From: Burkholderiaceae bacterium
GTDB lineage: Bacteria > Pseudomonadota > Gammaproteobacteria > Burkholderiales > Burkholderiaceae_E
Reading direction: 5' to 3'
Assembly: GCA_023954135.1 (NCBI GenBank)
Contig: JAMLIN010000013.1
Location: 1 to 64,000 of the forward strand
DNA: 64,000 nucleotides
Shown: positions 59,255 through 64,000 of the stretch, piece after piece
How the letters are laid out: the number at the start of each line of letters is the position of its first letter
Numbering within the stretch: the first letter of the stretch is position 1
Program-made: the position numbers and the translations under genes
Notes under the pieces: generated by a model
Seen by the model: only the letters and a program-made list of their open reading frames with translations
Database searches by the model: none
What the model was told of the DNA's origin: nothing

Positions 59255-59736
59255 AGATGCCGTACCGGATCGGCCAGGGCTACGATGTCCACGCGCTGGT
59301 GCCCGGGCGGCCCCTGGTGCTCGGTGGCGTCCCGATACCCCACGTCCGCGGACTGCTCGGGCACTCGGATGCCGACGCGCTGCTCCATGCGATCACCGAT
59401 GCGCTGATAGGCGCGGCGGCGCTGGGGGACATCGGCCGCCACTTCCCGGATACCGATCCGCGCTGGCGCGGCGTCGACAGCACGGTCCTGCTCGCCGCCA
59501 CCGGCGGCATGCTTGCCGAGCGGGGCTGGCGCATCGGCAACATCGATGCGTCGATCATCGCCCAGGCGCCGCGGCTGGCACCCTTCGTGCCGGCGATGTG
59601 CCGGCGCATCGCCGAGGTGCTCGCGATCGAGCCCGACCGGGTCAACGTGAAGGCGCGCACCGGAGAGCGGCTCGGCCCGGTCGGCCGCGGCGAGTGCATA
59701 GAGGCCCAGGCGATCGTCCTGATCACGCGTGCCTGA
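59251..59736 (+). CDS. ispF: 2-C-methyl-D-erythritol 2,4-cyclodiphosphate synthase
   Basis: This 161-residue trimeric enzyme forms the cyclic diphosphate from CDP-ME2P. The zinc site is GYDVHAL and [29 protein letters not shown] and [18 protein letters not shown] follow. Its ATG overlaps the ispD stop codon (ATGA), a widespread coupling of the two genes. Confidence 0.95.
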   Translation: MKMPYRIGQGYDVHALVPGRPLVLGGVPIPHVRGLLGHSDADALLHAITDALIGAAALGDIGRHFPDTDPRWRGVDSTVLLAATGGMLAERGWRIGNIDASIIAQAPRLAPFVPAMCRRIAEVLAIEPDRVNVKARTGERLGPVGRGECIEAQAIVLITRA

Positions 59737-59740
59737 GCAG

Positions 59741-59780
59741 CTTCGGATTCGGGGCGGCGCCCGAAGGCGAACCCGTACGG
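59741..59780. repeat. Possible degenerate R1 remnant after ispF
   Basis: Bases 59761-59779 (CCGAAGGCGAACCCGTACG) resemble the outer end of the R1 element, which reads TCGAAGGCGAATCCGTA in copy A. A weak opposing arm (CTTCGGATTCGGG) begins at 59741, and the R1 core is missing. It begins four bases after the ispF stop codon. Confidence 0.35.
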
Positions 59781-59784
59781 CGCC

Positions 59785-60369
59785 TCAGTCGAGGTCGCGG
59801 GCAAGCGTGTCGCGGATGCGCTCCGGCACGGGATCCAGCGTGTGCCGATATTCCGGATGCTCGACGCCCGCCGCGAGGGCGGCGCCATTCTTCAGGCTCG
59901 CGGCCGCCTGGGCGCCGAGCTCGAAGCGCAGGAAGTGCACCGCCGAGGTCTTGTCCTCGGTCTCGCGATCGAGGTCCTCGTCGGCGATCGGATGGACCTT
60001 CCCGAATCCGGCGACGCGCAGCCAGACGGTTTTCTCGATCCCCTTGAGCGCGACGAGCCGCTCGCGGCGCACCCCCTCGTCGGGGTACTCGATCATCATG
60101 GTCGCCTTCAGGTTGGTACCGTCGGGGATCAGCGGATTGTAGGCGTCGAGCTCCTCGCGGATGCCGTCTTCCTCGAAGGTGCGCTCGATGCGCAGCATCT
60201 CCTGGACCTGGTAGCGCACCGTGAGCTCGTCCTCGAAGAGCAGGCTCAGGTTGTCGCCCAGGCGCAGCGCCCGGTCCTGCTTGTGGGTCATCACCTTGCG
60301 ACGGAACTCGTCGCGCGCCTTCGCGTAGTCCTCGAGCTTGAGCAGGGATTCGATCGTCAGTTTCTTCAT
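59785..60369 (-). CDS. DUF3501 family protein
   Basis: This 194-residue soluble protein belongs to DUF3501, of unknown function. The segment DELTVRYQVQEMLRIERTFEEDGIREELDAYNPLIPDG (about residues 48-86) is its most characteristic part. Its ATG overlaps the stop codon of the Fe-S oxidoreductase gene (ATGA). Association with a rubrerythrin and an Fe-S protein suggests a part in oxidative-stress defence or redox chemistry, by context only. Confidence 0.82.
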   Translation of the reverse strand: MKKLTIESLLKLEDYAKARDEFRRKVMTHKQDRALRLGDNLSLLFEDELTVRYQVQEMLRIERTFEEDGIREELDAYNPLIPDGTNLKATMMIEYPDEGVRRERLVALKGIEKTVWLRVAGFGKVHPIADEDLDRETEDKTSAVHFLRFELGAQAAASLKNGAALAAGVEHPEYRHTLDPVPERIRDTLARDLD

Positions 60370-61739
60370 GGCGTCGCTCCGGGCCAGTCGCCGATCCCGT
60401 AGGCCATCCGCAGCAGGGTGAGCGGGTGGGCTAGCCGATCGTCGGCCTTGCCTTCCATGCCTTGCGCGATATGGTGGCCGGCAAGCTGGCAGTCCGACGC
60501 GACCCAGTCGGGTTCGCCGCCCGCCGGATGGGCGGCGGCGGCGCGAAACACCGGCCGGCCGATCTTCATCGCGGTCGGGTGGAACTCCTTCTTCACCCCC
60601 CAGGTCCCGGCGTGGCCCGAGCAGCGTTCGATGGTCGATACCTCGGTGGACGGGATCATCTGCAGCAGCTCGCGGGTCTTCTGCCCGATGTTCTGGACGC
60701 GCAGGTGGCAGGCCACGTGGTACGAGACCTTGCCGAGCTCGCGGCTGAAGTCGGTGCGCAGCAGGCCGTCCTTGTGGCGGGCGACGAAGTATTCGAAGGG
60801 ATCGAACAGGGCGTCGCGCACCGCGAGGACCTCCCGGTCATCGGGGAACATCAGGGGAAGCTCCTGCTTGAACATCAGGGCGCAGGACGGGATCGGGGCG
60901 AGGATCGCGTAGCCGTCGCGAGCCAGTCGCGCGAGCCGCGGGATGTTCTTCGCCTTGAGCTTCGCGACCGATTCGAGGTCGCCCAGCTCGAGCTTGGGCA
61001 TGCCGCAGCAGTGCTCCTTCTCGGCCAGCACCCACGGGATCGCGTTGTGATCGAGGATGGCGGCGAGGTCGCGCCCGATGCCGGGCTCGTTGTAATTGAC
61101 GTAGCAGGTGGTGAAGATCGCCACCTTGCCCGGCGTGCGCGTGCCGTCTCGCACATCGGCCTCATTGCCGCCGGCGGGCGGACGGGCCCGGAAGCTGGGG
61201 CTGGCGAAGGCGGGGAGCCAGGCATCCCGATGCACGCCGAGAACGTTCTCGAGCGCCTTGCGCAGCACCGGCGTCCGATTGGCGGCGTTGACCGCATGCA
61301 CGACGACCGGGATGGAGGCGAGCCTGCCGTTGCGATCGGTCGACGAAAGAACCCGGTCGCGCAGTCCATGAGCGCCGCCCGCGCGGAACTGGATCGCCTT
61401 GCCGCGCAGCATCAGGTGGGGGAAGTCGATGTTCCAGGGGTGGGGAGGGACGTAGGGACACTTCGTCATGTAGCAGACGTCGCAGAGGTAGCACTGGTCG
61501 ACCACCTTCCAGTAGTCCTTGCGATCGACGCCGTCGACCTCCATGGTCTCGCTTTCGTCGACCAGGTCGAACAGGGTGGGGAACGCATTGCACAGGCTGA
61601 CGCAGCGCCGGCAGCCGTGGCAGATGTCGAACACCCGTTCCATCTCGTCCTGGCAGGCGCGCTCGTCGTAGAACGACGGGTCGCGCCATTCGAGCGGGTG
61701 CCGGGTGGGTGCTTCCAGCGAGCCTTCCTTGGCACTCAT
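60366..61739 (-). CDS. GlpC/HdrB-like Fe-S oxidoreductase with two 4Fe-4S motifs and CCG domain
   Basis: This 457-residue protein has two ferredoxin-type cysteine sets near the N-terminus (CHGCRRCVSLC and CYLCDVCYMTKCPYVPPH, about residues 40-105). The C-terminal part carries one true CCG motif (KEHCCGMPKLE) and a second, altered form (ERCSGHAGTWG). This suggests a quinone- or thiol-linked electron carrier of the HdrD/GlpC type. ATG 61739 follows AGGAGACGAGGCA; an ATG 27 bases upstream is an alternative. It lies between rubrerythrin and DUF3501 genes. Confidence 0.85.
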   Translation of the reverse strand: MSAKEGSLEAPTRHPLEWRDPSFYDERACQDEMERVFDICHGCRRCVSLCNAFPTLFDLVDESETMEVDGVDRKDYWKVVDQCYLCDVCYMTKCPYVPPHPWNIDFPHLMLRGKAIQFRAGGAHGLRDRVLSSTDRNGRLASIPVVVHAVNAANRTPVLRKALENVLGVHRDAWLPAFASPSFRARPPAGGNEADVRDGTRTPGKVAIFTTCYVNYNEPGIGRDLAAILDHNAIPWVLAEKEHCCGMPKLELGDLESVAKLKAKNIPRLARLARDGYAILAPIPSCALMFKQELPLMFPDDREVLAVRDALFDPFEYFVARHKDGLLRTDFSRELGKVSYHVACHLRVQNIGQKTRELLQMIPSTEVSTIERCSGHAGTWGVKKEFHPTAMKIGRPVFRAAAAHPAGGEPDWVASDCQLAGHHIAQGMEGKADDRLAHPLTLLRMAYGIGDWPGATP

Positions 61740-61911
61740 TGCCTCGTCTCCTGGTGTCCGGGCCATCGGGTTCCGGGCCTTGCTGCGGCAATGCGACGAA
61801 ACAGCATCTCACGCGTTCCGTCCTGTGGGAACGCGGTTGCCGATGGGCGCCGTCGGTCCGAAGGCGGCCCATCGACGGGCAGGGGGTCGTGAAACCCCCG
61901 TGCCCGCATGC

Positions 61912-61938
61912 GGCAGGTCGCGCGGGGCGCGACCTGCC
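61912..61938 (-). terminator. Strong hairpin after rubrerythrin
   Basis: A perfect 12-bp stem GGCAGGTCGCGC / GCGCGACCTGCC with a 3-base loop lies 13 bases after the rubrerythrin stop. There is no T tract, so it may be a partial terminator or a protective 3' end that raises rubrerythrin mRNA over the downstream genes. Confidence 0.55.
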
Positions 61939-61951
61939 GGGCAGGAGCCCT

Positions 61952-62374
61952 TCAGTCGTTCAGGGCTTCGAGGGCCTTGGCGAACTTGTTCGCGTGCGAG
62001 CGCTCGGCCTTGGCGAGCGTCTCGAACCAGTCGGCGATCTCGTCGAAGCCTTCGTCACGGGCTTCCTTGGCCATGCCCGGGTACATGTCGGTGTACTCGT
62101 GGGTCTCGCCGGCGACGGCGGATTTCAGGTTGTCCGACGAGCTTCCGATCGGCAGGTCGGTGGCCGGATCGCCCACTTGCGCGAGATAGTCGAGATGGCC
62201 ATGCGCATGGCCGGTCTCGCCTTCGGCGGTGGAGCGGAACAGGGTGGCGACTTCCGGATGGCCTTCGACGTCCGCCTTGTTGGCGAAATAGAGATAGCGT
62301 CGGTTCGCCTGGCTTTCGCCGGCGAAAGCCGCCTTGAGGTTCTCATGGGTGCGGGTGCCTTTCAGGCTCGACAT
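61952..62374 (-). CDS. Rubrerythrin (diiron domain only)
   Basis: This 140-residue ferritin-like protein binds a diiron centre that reduces peroxide in family members. Ligand motifs: [33 protein letters not shown] and [11 protein letters not shown]. No C-terminal rubredoxin (CxxC) domain exists, so electrons must come from another protein, possibly the Fe-S protein downstream. AGGAG precedes the ATG. It has its own promoter. Confidence 0.92.
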   Translation of the reverse strand: MSSLKGTRTHENLKAAFAGESQANRRYLYFANKADVEGHPEVATLFRSTAEGETGHAHGHLDYLAQVGDPATDLPIGSSSDNLKSAVAGETHEYTDMYPGMAKEARDEGFDEIADWFETLAKAERSHANKFAKALEALND

Positions 62375-62423
62375 GGCGGTCTCCTGTTCTGGTTCGTGAG
62401 AATTGACCAGCTTTCGCCGTCAA

Positions 62424-62452
62424 ACCATAACAGACGGGTGGGTACGCGCCAA
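62424..62452 (-). promoter_or_regulatory. Sigma-70 promoter of the rubrerythrin operon
   Basis: On the minus strand TTGGCG (62452-62447) and TATGGT (62429-62424) are separated by 17 bp, about 45 bases before the rubrerythrin start. Confidence 0.6.
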
Positions 62453-62484
62453 TTGCCTTTATGTATTCCGCCGATTGCCTGCGC

Positions 62485-63870
62485 CTATGACGACCGCGAC
62501 GAGGGATCCGCGTTGACCGCGGTATCGGCGCGCGCGCTGCGGCGATGCTGGTCGGGCAACTGCAGGGTGGCGGCCAGTCCGCCGGCCGGCCGGTTGCGCA
62601 GCTCGAGCCGGCCGCCGTAGCGCCGCGCGAGCCGGTCGACGATCGCGAGCCCGAGCCCGGAACCTTCGTTGCCGCCGCGGGCGCGGTCGAGCCGGTTGAA
62701 GGGGCGCAGCAGCTCCGTGAGCGAATCCTCGGGTACGCCGAGGCCTTCGTCCGCGACGCTGAGCTCGATGCCGCTGCCCACGCGCCGCGCGGACACGGTG
62801 ACCTTCGCGACCGTCTGCCCGGGTCTGCGGCCGTATCGGATCGCGTTGTCGATGAGGTTGCCGACCGCCCGCTGCAGATCGACCGGGTCACCCTGCCAGC
62901 GCAGGTTGTCCGGCGAGGCGATTTCCAGCTCGACGGCGGGTTCGCCGGATTGCTGGCGATAGGTGGCCGGCAGCTGGTCGAGCAGATCGGCGACGTCGAC
63001 CGACTCGCACCTGGGCGGCTGGCCGGCGCGTGCGAACTCCACGAACTGGCCGACGATCCGGTCGATGCGCTCGATGTCCTCGACCATCGGGGTGCGCTGG
63101 GATTCATCGAGGGGGGCGAGCTCGATCTCCATGCGCAGCCGCGCGAGAGGGCTGCGGATGTCGTGGGAGATGCCGGCCAGTGCGATCGAGCGATCCGCCT
63201 CGAGGGCCGACAGATCGTTCGCCATCTGGTTGAAGCGCCGGTTGACCTCCGCGATCTCGCTGACCACGAGCTCCTCGCGCAGGCGCGGGGCGGGCTCCCC
63301 GCGGCTCAGGGCGCCGAAGGCGCTCGCGAGGCGCGAGAGCGGCTGGTTGACCAGTCGACTGAGGATCAGGGCGCCGAGCAGCGAGAGGCCTGCCGACAGG
63401 CCGAGGACGACCGACAGCCCCGAGCCGAAATGGCGCTCCAGGCGCTTGCGCTGCATCAGCAGCCAGTAGCCGTCGCCCTCGATGTCGAAGCTCACCCAGA
63501 GTCCGTCGATGTCGTTGACCGAGCCGAGGACGACGATCGTCTCGCTTCCGAGCAGGTTCTGGAGATAGCCGCGCAGGTCGTGCACCCGGTCGCTGCGCAG
63601 ATCGGCCTCGATGCGGTCGGACGATTCGAGCGGCAGGACCCGGACGCCTTCGTCGCGGGCGAGCTCGCGCAGCAGCATCAGGCGGCGTTCCGGCTGGGAG
63701 CTGATCAGGGCGGAGCGGGTCAGGTTGGCGACCGATGCGATCTCCCAGGCAAGCCGCTGCTCGGCCGGGGCGCGGTCGAGCCAGCGCATCACGCCGAGCA
63801 GGAGCGCGAGGCTCGCCATCACCAGCCCGACGAGCAGCATGAAGGTCCGCCAGAAGAGGCTGATCCGCAT
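62485..63870 (-). CDS. EnvZ-like sensor histidine kinase
   Basis: This 461-residue membrane kinase has two transmembrane helices (about 10-32 and 155-178) flanking a periplasmic domain. Next come a HAMP linker, the H box GISHDIRSPLARLRMEIE with the phosphorylated His, and the ATPase domain (N box LIDNAIRYG, G1 DEGLGVP, G2 GSGLGLAIVDRLA). The H-box pattern is that of the EnvZ/RisS group. ATG 63870 was used; a GTG 15 bases upstream is possible. It follows the regulator gene at the window end by about 20 bases. Confidence 0.9.
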   Translation of the reverse strand: MRISLFWRTFMLLVGLVMASLALLLGVMRWLDRAPAEQRLAWEIASVANLTRSALISSQPERRLMLLRELARDEGVRVLPLESSDRIEADLRSDRVHDLRGYLQNLLGSETIVVLGSVNDIDGLWVSFDIEGDGYWLLMQRKRLERHFGSGLSVVLGLSAGLSLLGALILSRLVNQPLSRLASAFGALSRGEPAPRLREELVVSEIAEVNRRFNQMANDLSALEADRSIALAGISHDIRSPLARLRMEIELAPLDESQRTPMVEDIERIDRIVGQFVEFARAGQPPRCESVDVADLLDQLPATYRQQSGEPAVELEIASPDNLRWQGDPVDLQRAVGNLIDNAIRYGRRPGQTVAKVTVSARRVGSGIELSVADEGLGVPEDSLTELLRPFNRLDRARGGNEGSGLGLAIVDRLARRYGGRLELRNRPAGGLAATLQLPDQHRRSARADTAVNADPSSRSS

Positions 63871-63891
63871 GCGACGCAGGGGCACGTCGGC

Positions 63892-64000
63892 TTACTTGTC
63901 GTCCGGGATGAACACGTAGCCGACCCCCCAGACCGTCTGGATGTAGCGCGGCTGCTGGGGGTCGGCTTCGATCAGCTTGCGCAGGCGTGAGATCTGCACA
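63892..64000 (-). CDS. OmpR-family response regulator, C-terminal end (cut by window edge)
   Basis: The last 35 codons of a winged-helix response regulator are visible: ISRLRKLIEADPQQPRYIQ, then TVWGVGYVFIPD and the stop. This is the recognition-wing region of OmpR-type regulators. The pairing with an EnvZ-like kinase, 7-22 bases downstream, suggests the OmpR/EnvZ or RisA/RisS system. The stimulus is unknown. Confidence 0.88.
   Translation of the reverse strand, partial: VQISRLRKLIEADPQQPRYIQTVWGVGYVFIPDDK

Noticed and set aside
61740..61951. A small gene between rubrerythrin and the Fe-S protein
   Set aside because: Only a hairpin and low-information sequence are present; frames here are antisense or lack starts and ribosome sites.

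Overview
The window looks like core chromosome of a high-GC betaproteobacterium, most likely of the order Burkholderiales. The evidence is very high GC with almost no long intergenic gaps, an sdhCDAB-sdhE-gltA-odhA-odhB-lpdA block, prpBCD beside acnA and mdh, a phaC-phaB-phaR locus, and the thrS-infC-rpmI-rplT-pheST-ihfA order. I see no prophage, transposase, CRISPR array, toxin-antitoxin or defence gene. The family and genus cannot be fixed from this sequence.

Layout: 1-1903 (minus) is the end of a cytochrome c maturation operon (ccmI, then ccmF cut by the window edge). 2146-4269 holds a DauA-like FAD amine dehydrogenase facing a patatin-like lipase. 4507-7080 is a DUF1631 protein. 7250-10146 is a divergent ferric-iron type ABC transporter pair (ATPase and fused permease). 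10212-18315 is a translation block: tRNA-Val, thrS, infC with an ATC start codon, rpmI, rplT, pheS, pheT, ihfA, a MerR regulator and tRNA-Pro. 18471-20798 is a membrane EAL protein.

20914-41278 is a central-carbon supercluster. On the minus strand lie mdh, prpB, prpC, prpD, a secreted DUF3617 protein and acnA. On the plus strand lie a GntR/HutC regulator, sdhC, sdhD, sdhA, sdhB, sdhE, gltA, odhA, odhB and lpdA. The two halves share a divergent control region with an 18-bp perfect palindrome next to a good sigma-70 promoter for mdh. Together they encode most of the oxidative TCA cycle plus the methylcitrate route for propionyl-CoA.

41351-48843 holds zapE, a lipoprotein, a PP2C phosphatase, a DUF465 (YdcH-like) gene, a DinG/YoaA helicase, bamD, rluD and pgeF. 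48860-52430 holds a small membrane protein and phaC-phaB-phaR. 52724-59736 holds rimO, serB, mfd, ispD and ispF. 59785-62374 is a rubrerythrin / Fe-S oxidoreductase / DUF3501 operon. 62485-64000 is an EnvZ/OmpR-like two-component pair, with the regulator cut by the edge.

The clearest structure that genes do not explain is a set of palindromic intergenic elements, each placed at the very end of a gene. One family is at 7081-7183 and 18364-18464, with a possible remnant at 59741-59780. A second family is at 52429-52593, with a collapsed copy at 46135-46163.
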